A stretch of DNA of 24,753 bases, taken from the NCBI GenBank assembly GCA_937952285.1, contig CALFZE010000065.1, forward strand, positions 1 through 24,753, in the 5' to 3' direction. The translations under genes and the position numbers were made by a program. The notes under the pieces are model-generated. The model was not told the origin of the DNA. It was given only the letters and a program-made list of their open reading frames with translations, and searched no databases. The stretch is from UBA2428 sp002343545. GTDB taxonomy: Bacteria > Bdellovibrionota > UBA2428. Below are positions 7,766 to 14,926 of the stretch, in pieces (position 1 is the stretch's first letter; every line of letters begins with the position of its first letter).

Positions 7766-8065
7766 TCAGCCCCGGCTAAAGAGCTTTACGAGCTCCGAAA
7801 TCTTTTCGTCGCGAGTCTTATCGTTGGTTCCGGTCATGGCATCGCGTACGCAGTGACCGAGATGTCGTTCTAGAATCCTTACTTCCAAGGCGCCCAGCGC
7901 GGCCTTGGCGGCTTTGATCTGGCCGATGATGTCGGGACAGTAGCGACGATCGAGCACCATCTTTTCGATTCCATCAATCTGTCCGCGCACTCGACGAATT
8001 CGCGAGACGTCGGACTTATGATCCGGATGATTCTCGCTTGCCGCGTCTTTCTTGGCCTTGGTCAT
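7766..8065 (-). CDS. csoR: CsoR/RcnR-family copper-sensing repressor
   Basis: A 99-aa all-helical metal-responsive repressor (DUF156). The Cu(I) ligand set C-H-C is present with CsoR spacing: C43 (RYCPDI), H68 and C72 (RHLGHC), that is 25 and 4 residues apart as in M. tuberculosis CsoR C36/H61/C65. The start at 8065 overlaps the upstream gene's stop by ATGA; longer in-frame starts would run into that gene. The two C-tract/G-tract palindromes at 8472-8515 are the expected targets. Cu(I) binding would release the repressor and open both the leftward copper operon and the outer-membrane gene at 8546. The regulator sits second in its own operon, giving negative feedback. Confidence 0.92.
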   Translation of the reverse strand: MTKAKKDAASENHPDHKSDVSRIRRVRGQIDGIEKMVLDRRYCPDIIGQIKAAKAALGALEVRILERHLGHCVRDAMTGTNDKTRDEKISELVKLFSRG

Positions 8066-8463
8066 TGCTTCACCTGGCCAGTGGAGGCCGACATCCCTTT
8101 GCGTAGTTCTTCGACAAATGACAAGGACTTCCACTCCGACTCCTCGACGGAACGTCCTTCACGCGACACCCCGGCAACCTTGCCAGAGGTGTCTACAGCC
8201 ACGGCATAGACGATCTCTTGAATCTCGATCTGGGCGACGCTTCCTGCGCTCGCACCATTTTTCGTCGCGGCGAAAACTTGAGCCGTCGTCCCGCTGGCTC
8301 GCAAAGTGCGTTCTCCCTTAAGAACATTGCCCGGAACCGATGCGCCGAGGCTCTCGTAGGCCTTCGACATGGTCTTACGAATGGTGGCGGGGGACTGGTT
8401 GTGAGCCAGCGATGGAGCCATCGAGATGCAGGTGAGGACGAGGGCCCAAAGATGTCTTTTCAT
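8062..8463 (-). CDS. Small secreted FMN-binding-domain-like protein
   Basis: A 133-aa protein and the first gene of the copper operon. A signal peptide is visible (MKRHLWALVLTCISMAPSLA). The body, TAQVFAATKNGASAGSVAQI and YAVAVDTSGKVAGVSREG, resembles the small FMN-binding-like domain of redox proteins (NosR/RnfG-type fold), but the SGAT flavin-attachment motif is missing. ATG 8463 is used because the region upstream is the promoter/operator. The predicted minus-strand -10 (8476-8471) would place the transcript start at about 8464, so the message may be leaderless. Family assignment is moderate; function in copper stress is inferred from position. Confidence 0.7.
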   Translation of the reverse strand: MKRHLWALVLTCISMAPSLAHNQSPATIRKTMSKAYESLGASVPGNVLKGERTLRASGTTAQVFAATKNGASAGSVAQIEIQEIVYAVAVDTSGKVAGVSREGRSVEESEWKSLSFVEELRKGMSASTGQVKQ

Positions 8464-8470
8464 AGAACTC

Positions 8471-8519
8471 AATATACCCCCAGGAGGGTATATTGTCAAG
8501 TACCCCCAGGGGGTATAAT
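8471..8519. promoter_or_regulatory. Divergent copper promoter with two CsoR-type operators
   Basis: Two C-tract/G-tract palindromes are present: ATATACCC/GGGTATAT arms at 8472-8493 and TACCCCCAGGGGGTA at 8501-8515. These have the form of known CsoR operators. Leftward promoter (minus strand): TTGACA at 8499-8494, a 17-bp spacer and TATATT at 8476-8471. Rightward promoter: TTGTCA at 8493-8498, a 15-bp spacer and TATAAT at 8514-8519. Each spacer contains one palindrome, so one repressor could close both promoters. The -35 boxes lie over each other. Confidence 0.75.
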
Positions 8520-8545
8520 GTTGATCAGGAAAGAAGGAGTTCAAC

Positions 8546-9796
8546 ATGGCATTTTTCAAGCGGGTTGCGATCGGTGCTTTTGGAGCATTTCTGGTTTCGG
8601 AAGCGGCGGCCACGCAACCGACGTTCGGTAAGAACTACGAGGGATCTATTTTGCAAAACTGGATTCTCGCGCAAGGGAACTCGGCCCCAGCGTCTGGCGG
8701 AACGATGGAGCTCAATCTCGACACGCCGGAACTCAAGGTTAAAGAAGAGCCCGCCACGGGATATAGTGCCGGGCCGATTTCAAATCTCAACTTTGGTGGT
8801 GCGCTCGACATGCGGCTCTATTTGCCGCGAATTGGCGGGCCGACCGAAGAGCACATGGGCTTTGCGAACTTCGATATTCACGTTTCCGAGTTGTTTCTAA
8901 CGACCAACATTGGTGACCATATCTCCGTGCTTGCCGAGCAATTGCTTGTCACGAGCCCGATGGGAAGCACAATCGGCCAAGATCATGGTTTCGTGTATGC
9001 GATCTTCTCGAACTTGCCAGGCCTGCCGGATGATCTGGCCATCAAAGTCGGTCGTCTCCGTTTTCGTTTTGGTATCGACGCGAAGCTCGATTCCCCGGCG
9101 AACCCTCTGAAGAGTCCCGTCTATAAGACTCTCGGGACCATTACCGACAAAGGTATCGAGTTCTCAGGGTTGCTTGGTGACGTTGAGTGGTCGCTTGCGG
9201 TGGCCAACGGTGTCGATGCCGTGGACGCGCCCGTGACGACGGCAGAGGGTGAGACGGCCATGGTGATGATGGAACGTAAAAATGGTTCTAAACCCGTGAT
9301 CGCGCGTCTGGCTTGGGACGCAACGGACTGGATGTCGGTGGGAGTGTCGGGCTTTACCGGCAAGACCTATCCCGTTCTTTCTCACCCGGGTTTTGGCATG
9401 ATGGATATGATCTTCGGTGCTCGGACCGATACCACTCGCTTTATCTATAAAAATCGTGGCGCGGTCGATGCGAAGTTCCGTCTAGGATCCAAGGTCGATC
9501 TCTCGGCGGAGTACGCCTTCGGCAATGATCGGGACGGCGGCCAAAGTTACAATGTTTGGTCGGCGTACGGGCGCCTCGACTACCGCATTGTTCCGCAAAA
9601 GTGGTCGACGCAGCTTCAGTACGAATACTTCACGGACGGACGTTCCATGGCTCACGCAGGTGGGGGAGTGGGAACGATCGGGGCGGGAGTTACCTACTCA
9701 GTCTCCGATCAGGTGTGGATCCGCGGCGCTTGGCTCATGGGTGATCGTGATACCCCGGATTACATGGGCGTTGTTCAGACGATGATGAGCTTCTAG
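8546..9796 (+). CDS. Outer-membrane beta-barrel (porin-like) protein, copper-regulated
   Basis: A 416-aa exported protein with a signal peptide (MAFFKRVAIGAFGAFLVSEA, cleavage near AAA). Alternating amphipathic strands run through the body, such as LSAEYAFGNDRDGG, STQLQYEYFTDGRS and GAGVTYSVSDQVWIRGAW. It ends in phenylalanine (TMMSF), as expected for outer-membrane barrels. A good ribosome site, GAAGGAG, lies 6 bp before ATG 8546. It is driven by the rightward promoter at 8493-8519, which overlaps a CsoR-type operator, so it should be induced with the copper operon. The specific porin family and its substrate are not recognised. It could be an export channel or a low-permeability replacement porin. 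Confidence 0.82.
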   Translation: MAFFKRVAIGAFGAFLVSEAAATQPTFGKNYEGSILQNWILAQGNSAPASGGTMELNLDTPELKVKEEPATGYSAGPISNLNFGGALDMRLYLPRIGGPTEEHMGFANFDIHVSELFLTTNIGDHISVLAEQLLVTSPMGSTIGQDHGFVYAIFSNLPGLPDDLAIKVGRLRFRFGIDAKLDSPANPLKSPVYKTLGTITDKGIEFSGLLGDVEWSLAVANGVDAVDAPVTTAEGETAMVMMERKNGSKPVIARLAWDATDWMSVGVSGFTGKTYPVLSHPGFGMMDMIFGARTDTTRFIYKNRGAVDAKFRLGSKVDLSAEYAFGNDRDGGQSYNVWSAYGRLDYRIVPQKWSTQLQYEYFTDGRSMAHAGGGVGTIGAGVTYSVSDQVWIRGAWLMGDRDTPDYMGVVQTMMSF

Positions 9797-9810
9797 CGCA
9801 TGTGATCGAA

Positions 9811-9845
9811 AGGAGGGGTGTCTTACTTTCGTGAGACGACCCCTT
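9811..9845 (+). terminator. Possible terminator hairpin after the barrel gene
   Basis: AAGGAGGGGTGTCT at 9810-9823 can pair with AGACGACCCCTT (9834-9845) around a 10-base loop, with a small bulge. It starts 14 bp after the stop. No U-tract follows, and its right arm merges into the E1 right end, so the call is weak. Confidence 0.35.
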
Positions 9846-10029
9846 GTCATCCCGGCAACAAGTCCTCGTGTAGCTGGCCAGTGTTCTCGAGAGTTTCGCG
9901 ACTGAAGTTACGGGGCCTGCGCCAATCTTGCGCCAAAAATGCGGCGCAAGATCTCGGATGAGTCGATACCCTCGGAGTTTTTCGGTCGCTCTATGCTTCT
10001 GATTTTAAGGGGATTTCTGTCCATTAAAA
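9843..10029. repeat. Right end of cassette E1
   Basis: Resembles the E0 and E3 right ends but is more diverged. It shares TTGTCATCCCGGCAA near its start and CCTCGGAGTTTTTCGG and a GGGGATTT stretch near the core. Arm motifs: CTGCGCC 9917-9923, ATCTTGCGCC 9925-9934 (11-bp period on the GCGCC part) and facing GGCGCAAGAT 9943-9952, then 77 bp to the core. No gene is visible from 9797 to 10286. Confidence 0.72.
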
Positions 10030-10074
10030 TGGTCGGCGCGGCGGGATTTGAACCCACGACCCCTTGCACCCCAA
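10030..10074. repeat. Attachment core (45-bp tRNA-Pro 3'-end copy), E1/E2 junction
   Basis: Identical over 45 bp to 17287-17331, from the CCA end through the T arm and variable loop to the anticodon loop, where identity stops at CCCCAA. What follows (CTAAAAAATGGG) is unrelated to the tRNA 5' half, so this is a tRNA fragment and not a tRNA gene. Confidence 0.88.
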
Positions 10075-10223
10075 CTAAAAAATGGGCTTTTGAGTGCTCT
10101 GCTCTGATGTCCGATTTTCATCATAAGTCCTAGGAATTTTTGGACGATCTCGGCGGCTACTGCCGAACGCGGTTCTCTCCGTTTTGCTGTGTTTTTCTAC
10201 GAAGTGGCGCAGAAATGGCGCAG
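10075..10223. repeat. Left end of cassette E2
   Basis: The first ~90 bp differ strongly from the E1 and E3 left ends, but the length to the first arm motif is kept (131 bp against 130). The last part, GGTTCTCTCCGTTTTGCTGT and the bases after it, is shared with the others. Two direct arm motifs GGCGCAG follow at 10206-10212 and 10217-10223, with an 11-bp period. Confidence 0.7.
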
Positions 10224-10258
10224 GGAAATGGAGTCCGCATGGCGAATGCTCTTTACAG

Positions 10259-10280
10259 AATGTCCCATATATGGGACATT
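10259..10280. promoter_or_regulatory. 22-bp perfect palindrome, probable HigBA operator
   Basis: The perfect palindrome has TGTCCCATATATGGGACA as its inner 18 bp, flanked by AA and TT. It lies just before the toxin start. Type II toxin-antitoxin operons are normally autoregulated through such sites. It is followed at once by GGGAGG, a ribosome-site-like sequence. Confidence 0.65.
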
Positions 10281-10286
10281 GGGAGG

Positions 10287-10634
10287 GTGAGATTTTTGTT
10301 TCGGGAGGTTCGAATATCCGACCTGACCCGGAAGGAGATTCTCACTTGGCCCGAAGAAGCACGTAAAGAACTGGGAAGTGTTCTGACTCGGCTGCAAAGG
10401 GGAGTCTCCATTGGAATGCCCGACGTGCGGCCTATGCCTACGGTAGAGCGAGGCGTGTCGGAGATTCGAATCAAGATCGAGCCCGGAATTTTTCGTGCGT
10501 TTTACGTCATCGAAAGCGAGTGGGGGATCTTGGTTTTTCACGGGTTTTCAAAGAAAACTCAGAAGACACCCCAGAAAGAAATCGAAACAGGCCGCCAAAG
10601 ACTAAAGGCATTTTTGAAGGAACTTGATTTATGA
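10287..10634 (+). CDS. higB: RelE/HigB-like toxin (phage Gp49-like family)
   Basis: About 115 aa, cytoplasmic. Family features of the Gp49-like/HigB mRNA-interferase group are visible: EEARKELGSVLTRLQRG, RPMPTVERGVSEIRI, then FRAFYVIES and VFHGFSKKTQKTPQKEIE. Toxins of this group cleave mRNA at the ribosome. The start is uncertain. GTG 10287 is contiguous with the family-like sequence; TTG 10296 has GGGAGG at a better 9-bp distance; ATG 10260 lies inside the palindrome and would add residues the family lacks. The antitoxin start overlaps the stop by ATGA. The toxin-first order and the operator upstream fit higBA. It is the first gene inside the left end of E2. Confidence 0.85.
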   Translation: MRFLFREVRISDLTRKEILTWPEEARKELGSVLTRLQRGVSIGMPDVRPMPTVERGVSEIRIKIEPGIFRAFYVIESEWGILVFHGFSKKTQKTPQKEIETGRQRLKAFLKELDL

Positions 10635-10945
10635 AAGCAAATCAGAACAAGGCAAGAAAGAAGAGCTGGGTTGAAGCGCGCACTCCTGATGAGCTCGGTG
10701 AGATCTTAGGTCTCTCCGTAGGCGCCACCGCTCTCATGAAGTACAAAGCCGATCTCTCCATACTTGCCGCCAACGCGATCAAGGCTTCGGACCTGAGCAT
10801 CAATGAAATTGTCGCCAAGTCTGGAGTGGCACGCAGTAAAGTTTCTGCTGTCAAGAATGGGGCGACTGTCAGCATCTCCTGCGATCTTCTCGTGAAAATA
10901 CTTGCCGCCGCAGGAAAGAGGCTGGCTGCGCCAAAAGCAGCCTGA
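10631..10945 (+). CDS. higA: XRE-family antitoxin (HigA-like)
   Basis: A 104-aa DNA-binding antitoxin. The helix-turn-helix is at about residues 57-75 (INEIVAKSGVARSKVSAVKNG), followed by a short C-terminal helix (LLVKILAAAGKRLAAP). The N-terminal half would wrap the toxin. The start overlaps the toxin stop by ATGA, so synthesis is coupled. It would neutralise the upstream toxin and, with it, bind the palindrome at 10259-10280. A further gene follows 14 bp after the stop, making a three-gene transcript likely. Confidence 0.87.
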   Translation: MKANQNKARKKSWVEARTPDELGEILGLSVGATALMKYKADLSILAANAIKASDLSINEIVAKSGVARSKVSAVKNGATVSISCDLLVKILAAAGKRLAAPKAA

Positions 10946-10959
10946 GAGTACTTGAAAAG

Positions 10960-11739
10960 ATGACCGCAAAATTTACAAAGTCGTACAAGGAAGCTCTGTT
11001 GAAGCGGCTGAAGAATTACGACGAGGCAGTGGCCTACCTGAATGCCGCACTGAAGGACGGTGCGGCGGATGGCGTCCTCCTTGCCCTTCGCGATGTCATC
11101 GAAGCTCGCGGTGGTGGCGTGGGGCTGCCTCCAGAGAAGGCGAAAGGCTCGAAGGGCACGAAAAAATCTGCGCAATCCGATAAGCGAGTCGTGCAGCTTA
11201 AGATCACGCTTCAAGAGACCAAACCTGTTGTGTGGCGACGAATCCAGGTACCGGCAAGTATGACATTTCGTGCATTGGCCGATGCCGTGATTTCTGCGGT
11301 GGGCTTTTTAGGTGAGCATCTTTATCTGTTCAAGGTAGGTGCTGAGCGGATTGGTAACAAAGAGTTCGATGACTTGGATGATTGGACCTCCGATACACGG
11401 CTCCGAGTGGGTCAGGTCGTCGACCAAGGTGTGAAGTCATTTTTTCTCGAGTATGACTTTGGAGACGGTTGGAGGCACAAGATTGAGGTTGAAGATATCC
11501 TGAGCCCCGATCCCGCGGAGCGCTACCCTGTATGTGTCGGCGGTAAAAACGCGGGACCTCCCGAGGATTGTGGGGGGCCTTGGGGTTTTGAAGAGTTCAA
11601 GGGAAAGATCGCTGACCCGGCCCATCCAGAGCACCAAGAAACCCTGGAGTGGCTGGGGCGGCCCTATGATCCAAAGTCATTTGATCTGATGCGCGCCAAC
11701 TTCTGTTTTACGAAACGAGCAAAGATCAAGCTCGCTTAG
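10960..11739 (+). CDS. pRiA4b ORF-3 domain protein with HI1420-antitoxin-like N-terminus
   Basis: A 259-aa protein. Residues ~75-255 match the plasmid pRiA4b ORF-3 family: VVQLKITLQETKPVVWRRIQ, FLEYDFGDGWRHKIEVE, YPVCVGGKNAGPPEDCGG and the end PEHQETLEWLGRPYDP. The biochemical role of that family is not established; the old name linking it to a resolvase of IS1096 is not evidence of recombination. Residues 1-50 (YKEALLKRLKNYDEAVAYLN, LLALRDVIEARGG) look like the start of HI1420-type antitoxins, which normally continue into a helix-turn-helix. Here a Lys/Gly-rich linker follows instead. The gene is 14 bp after the antitoxin stop. It is either a natural fusion or a deletion joining an antitoxin to the next gene. 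Confidence 0.83.
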   Translation: MTAKFTKSYKEALLKRLKNYDEAVAYLNAALKDGAADGVLLALRDVIEARGGGVGLPPEKAKGSKGTKKSAQSDKRVVQLKITLQETKPVVWRRIQVPASMTFRALADAVISAVGFLGEHLYLFKVGAERIGNKEFDDLDDWTSDTRLRVGQVVDQGVKSFFLEYDFGDGWRHKIEVEDILSPDPAERYPVCVGGKNAGPPEDCGGPWGFEEFKGKIADPAHPEHQETLEWLGRPYDPKSFDLMRANFCFTKRAKIKLA

Positions 11740-11798
11740 TTCTCAGAATGATCCCTTCATGAGGCCAATTTCGGGGAGCATGTTACAATAAAGACAGC

Positions 11799-11839
11799 TT
11801 GTTACATAATTTATAAATTCTAATTTACTATTAGTAAAT
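11799..11839 (+). promoter_or_regulatory. AT-rich promoter and operator of the AbiE-like pair
   Basis: A possible -35 TTGTTA (11799-11804) and -10 TAATTT (11821-11826), 16 bp apart, overlap a perfect 17-bp palindrome, ATTTACTATTAGTAAAT (11823-11839). The palindrome ends 20 bp before ATG 11859. Its place suggests autoregulation by the helix-turn-helix protein. Confidence 0.5.
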
Positions 11840-11858
11840 CTTGGCCGATAATAGAAAC

Positions 11859-12368
11859 ATGTCGCACCTCAAGCCACAGGACGTTCTCATCGCGCTGAAA
11901 CTACATCTGCTGCGCGACAAGCCGCGCCCAAAGCTTCTCGAGATTGCGCAGTCTCTCGGGATTAGTCAGGCTGAGGTTTCTCATAGTCTCAAGAGGTCTG
12001 CGTTTGCGGGCCTTAGTCGGCCGGAAGATGGCTTCCCATATGCGGAAGCCCTTAAGGAGTTTCTTCTTCACGGGCTTAAGTACGCCTTCCCGGCCAGACT
12101 CGGGCCGATGTCGATGGGAATTCCGACCGGCAGTTCTGCATCTCCGATGAAGGAGCATGTTCAATCCGCCAACTCCGTCGTTTGGCCAAGCGAGAACGGC
12201 AAAGTCCTAGGGCAATCCGTTGAGCCGCTCTATCCCTCGGCCCCCTTTGCCGCCTCACAGGATCCCAAGCTTCACGAACTCTTGTCGCTTATTGATGGTA
12301 TTCGGGTGGGAAAGGCACGCGAGAGTGCTTTTGCAGCACGAGAGCTCGAGAAACGACTTTCTAAATGA
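11859..12368 (+). CDS. Helix-turn-helix antitoxin-like protein (AbiEi-like role)
   Basis: A 169-aa protein. The N-terminal 50 residues form a winged-helix/MarR-like DNA-binding region (KPQDVLIALKLHLL, LLEIAQSLGISQAEVSHSLK). The remainder is low in recognisable motifs until a charged C-terminal helix (ARESAFAARELEKRLSK). ATG 11859 is preferred; TTG 11841 would add six residues but overlaps the operator. No clear ribosome site is visible for either. The stop overlaps the nucleotidyltransferase start by ATGA. The order regulator then nucleotidyltransferase is that of abiEi-abiEii systems. The antitoxin role is inferred from this coupling. Confidence 0.72.
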   Translation: MSHLKPQDVLIALKLHLLRDKPRPKLLEIAQSLGISQAEVSHSLKRSAFAGLSRPEDGFPYAEALKEFLLHGLKYAFPARLGPMSMGIPTGSSASPMKEHVQSANSVVWPSENGKVLGQSVEPLYPSAPFAASQDPKLHELLSLIDGIRVGKARESAFAARELEKRLSK

Positions 12369-13063
12369 GCGTCATCTCTGCAATCCTTGCCAATCTCGAA
12401 GCGGCAAGTTTGGCTCTTAAGGACTTTTCTCGTGAAGTCGTGTTTGTCGGTGGGAGTACGACGATGCTCTACGTCGACGATCTGCAGACTGCCGACGTGA
12501 GAGCCACCTATGACGTCGACTTCGTCATCGAGGTCGCGACCGTCTTGGAATACCAGATGGCTGAGGCTGAAATGCGAAAGCTCGGCTTCAAAGACGACGT
12601 GGCTGAGGACGCGCCTATTTGTCGCTGGAAGAAGGGTCCGCTGACGGTCGATATGATGCCAACCCAAGATAAAATCTTGGGGTTCTCTAACAAATGGTAC
12701 GCGCCCGGATTTGCCACTTCGACGACGCACAAACTTCCCTCCGGGGCCGATGTTAAAATCTTCACGCTCCCCTACTTTGTCGCGTCGAAGTTTGAAGCCC
12801 TTAAGGGCCGTGGTCTCAAGAAACTCGACTATAGCCAGGACCTTGAGGACATTCTGCTTCTTGCCGCAAGCCGCGCAACATTCTTCGATGAGGTGAAATC
12901 GTTTCCGGCAGAGATAAAGAGTCACATCGGGGAGGTGCTAAAGCTCGCTCGACAAAACCCCTCCTTCGAGCTCGCGGTGCGCGGGAACCTTCCGAGGTTC
13001 CTGCCTTCCTCGAGAGCGGCCGATATTTTCAATCGACTCAATTCTCTTCCCGAGGACATCTGA
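12365..13063 (+). CDS. Nucleotidyltransferase-fold toxin (AbiEii-like)
   Basis: A 232-aa protein with a minimal nucleotidyltransferase signature: GGS at 29-31 (FVGGSTTMLY) and D50-x-D52 (TYDVDFVIE). A third acidic position is likely D115 in LTVDMMPTQ. AbiEii toxins transfer nucleotides to target RNA, for example tRNA acceptor ends, and stop growth. The gene is translationally coupled to the helix-turn-helix protein before it (ATGA overlap). It converges on the DUF885 gene with only 16 bp between, so no strong terminator is seen. The assignment to the AbiEii/DUF1814-like group is by motif and partner; precise family and target need a profile search. Confidence 0.78.
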   Translation: MSVISAILANLEAASLALKDFSREVVFVGGSTTMLYVDDLQTADVRATYDVDFVIEVATVLEYQMAEAEMRKLGFKDDVAEDAPICRWKKGPLTVDMMPTQDKILGFSNKWYAPGFATSTTHKLPSGADVKIFTLPYFVASKFEALKGRGLKKLDYSQDLEDILLLAASRATFFDEVKSFPAEIKSHIGEVLKLARQNPSFELAVRGNLPRFLPSSRAADIFNRLNSLPEDI

Positions 13064-13079
13064 GACGAACGTCGACGTC

Positions 13080-14816
13080 CTAATTGCAGCGTAGTGTCCG
13101 TGTGAGTTGATCCATAGCTAAATCGATAGGCAAAAGCCCCATCGAGAGAAGGCCATCGTGGAAGCAGCGATCGCGGAATGAAGCGCCAAGTTTGCTCTTT
13201 AGCTTGGCCTTGCCGGCGAGAATTTTTTTGAGGCCGTAGTAGTAAGTCGGCGCCTGGCCGGGATCATCGTAGGTATAGCGCTTGAGTTCCAGCCCCGCCA
13301 TAACTTCGGAAACGCCTAGTTCGTTGACGAAAACTTCTCGTACTCGTTCCGCCCGGATTTGACCAAGTTGAAGCTGAGGATCCAGGAAGGCTCGAGCGAT
13401 TCGCCAGAGCCGAGTTTGGAGAGCCGTGAACTGGGATTCGGGACTGAGGTAGGGAAAGACCATATCCTCGGCGTAGAGCCCCCAGCCTTCGGCGTTTACG
13501 CTGTTAAAAGCGTAGCGAGCTCGAATGATGGAAACGCCGTTGTCTAGCATCGAGCTAAACTGAAGGTCGTGACCCGGGCGGCCTTCATGAGCTGTGAGCA
13601 CGGAAGCCGCGGCCGCGAAGGAAAAATCGTCGAAGGGTAGAGTACCGCTGCTTGACGTCGGTACAACAAACTCCGGACGCTCGCCGCGATTACCGACAAG
13701 AGGTGGCGGTTTGAGATGCGGGACCGGCCTGGCCTTGCTCTCGGTGTCTCCAGCGAGACGAATGCGGAGGGGGGATTTGGGAAGACTTACGAGATCGTGT
13801 TCTCGAATAATTCGAGCGAGATCGGCATCGGCTTCAAGGTAGAGTTTTTCGACTTCTGCCGCACTCGTGATCTTCTTGGATTTTAAGAATCTCATGACCG
13901 ACACGGGGTCGGACTTCGGAAGGTTGTGTTTTTTTGCAAGAAGCTTGGCCAGTTCGCGAAAGCGTGCGTAGACGTCACGGTAATCGACAAGGGCCATTTT
14001 GGTAAGTTCTTCAGGTGTCGCATCAATCCCTCGAACCCGGAGGATATGGGCATAGTAGTCGCGCGGTAGGCGGGAGTCGCGGCGGGCCTTAGGCAGGACG
14101 TGCGTTTTTACGAAGACATCGTAGTCTCGGGCCTGCTGTTCGAATTTCTTATAGCTCTCTTGCCAGTCGTTTCGGCCGCTTTGACTGAGAAGTTCGGAGA
14201 TGCCTTTTAGATAGTCACCGGATTCGCTCAGGTATCTTTCGACCTGCTGGCGAAGAGGTTGAAGCTTTGTTTGGGGATGGCGTTTCTCGCGAAAGAGAAC
14301 TCGGTTGCGAAAGGCTTCGAGGAGTGGCTTCTTTGCTTCGACGTAAAGTCGAAAACGATCCACGGCGGCTCGCTTGCGCTCGGGAGTCGACTGAGCATTC
14401 ACGAGCTGCTCGAGACTTTGGTAAACGAACTTTGTCGCAGGATAGAAGGGGATATCACCGGCTTGTTCGTCGATTTCCAGTCCGCGAAGGCTCAGGCGTA
14501 TCGAAGCCAGGAGAACTTCGAGATCAAGCCGCACGTTCTCGTCGCGAACGCGAGTCAGCTCATCCTCTAGTCGCTTGCGCCACGTTTCGAGATAGGCGCG
14601 GTCTTGTGTTTCCATGTCGTCTTCCAGACGCATGGCTTGGCCATCGTATTCCCGAAATCCGATTGAAGAGGCCGTCTCGGGATAACGATCCGCGTTTCCT
14701 TTTGCATAGGCCGTGGCTATGCGGTCCGATTCGGAGAGCCAGGAAGGAGCGGAGGCGTTGCGCGAAGCGCATCCCAGAAAAAGGGCGAGGAAGGAAAAGA
14801 CGCCGGCTCTATACAT
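13080..14816 (-). CDS. DUF885-family lipoprotein, putative metallopeptidase
   Basis: About 578 aa from ATG 14816. The N-terminus is a lipoprotein-like signal (MYRAGVFSFLALFLGCASR, Cys at 16). The body matches DUF885 proteins, with the metal-binding HEGRPGH motif (TAHEGRPGHDLQF), where the family has HEAxPGH, and downstream EGWGLYAEDM and YYYGLKKIL. Such proteins are thought to be periplasmic peptidases; the substrate is unknown. A longer in-frame start at 14900 is possible and is overlapped (ATGA) by a five-codon leader with a strong ribosome site. The longer form would bury the lipobox behind 45 residues, so I prefer the short one. It is an unusual cargo next to addiction modules, and lies against the right end of E2. 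Confidence 0.85.
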   Translation of the reverse strand: MYRAGVFSFLALFLGCASRNASAPSWLSESDRIATAYAKGNADRYPETASSIGFREYDGQAMRLEDDMETQDRAYLETWRKRLEDELTRVRDENVRLDLEVLLASIRLSLRGLEIDEQAGDIPFYPATKFVYQSLEQLVNAQSTPERKRAAVDRFRLYVEAKKPLLEAFRNRVLFREKRHPQTKLQPLRQQVERYLSESGDYLKGISELLSQSGRNDWQESYKKFEQQARDYDVFVKTHVLPKARRDSRLPRDYYAHILRVRGIDATPEELTKMALVDYRDVYARFRELAKLLAKKHNLPKSDPVSVMRFLKSKKITSAAEVEKLYLEADADLARIIREHDLVSLPKSPLRIRLAGDTESKARPVPHLKPPPLVGNRGERPEFVVPTSSSGTLPFDDFSFAAAASVLTAHEGRPGHDLQFSSMLDNGVSIIRARYAFNSVNAEGWGLYAEDMVFPYLSPESQFTALQTRLWRIARAFLDPQLQLGQIRAERVREVFVNELGVSEVMAGLELKRYTYDDPGQAPTYYYGLKKILAGKAKLKSKLGASFRDRCFHDGLLSMGLLPIDLAMDQLTRTLRCN

Positions 14817-14896
14817 GAGCGACAAGGTAGTTGAAGCGAGTTTGGCCAGCAACCAAGCCAAAGCGATTTGCCACGGAGACAAGTGGTCGTTGGTGG

Positions 14897-14926
14897 TCAT
14901 GATCTTGAAATCATTTAATACTCCTC
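14897..14926 (-). promoter_or_regulatory. Possible five-codon leader ORF with strong ribosome site before the DUF885 gene
   Basis: On the minus strand GAGGAG (14926-14921) lies 6 bp before ATG 14914. That ATG opens MISRS and a TGA at 14899-14897. The TGA overlaps in-frame ATG 14900 of the DUF885 reading frame by ATGA. This could be a translational-coupling leader, or the mark of a small indel that displaced the original start. Confidence 0.3.

Larger units (their letters stand above)
1803..10029. mobile_element. Integrative cassette E1: copper/chromate resistance
   Basis: An 8.2-kb segment bounded by tRNA-Pro 3'-end copies at 1803-1862 and 10030-10074. Its left end has two direct arm motifs (1993-2002, 2004-2013). 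Its right end has two inverted motifs (9917-9923, 9925-9934) and one facing motif (9943-9952). Cargo is the leftward operon from 8463 to 2140 and the rightward outer-membrane gene at 8546. No recombinase, plasmid or conjugation gene is present. The boundaries are read from the repeats; mobility is inferred. Confidence 0.75.

Noticed and set aside
9939..10133. Small protein containing VGAAGFEPTTPCTP across the core at 10030, with a similar one at 17112-17393
   Set aside because: This peptide is the antisense translation of the tRNA-Pro 3' end, a well-known annotation artefact.
10960..11739. Reading the pRiA4b ORF-3 gene as the missing recombinase (old IS1096 TnpR label)
   Set aside because: No serine or tyrosine recombinase catalytic motif is visible and the family has no shown recombination activity.
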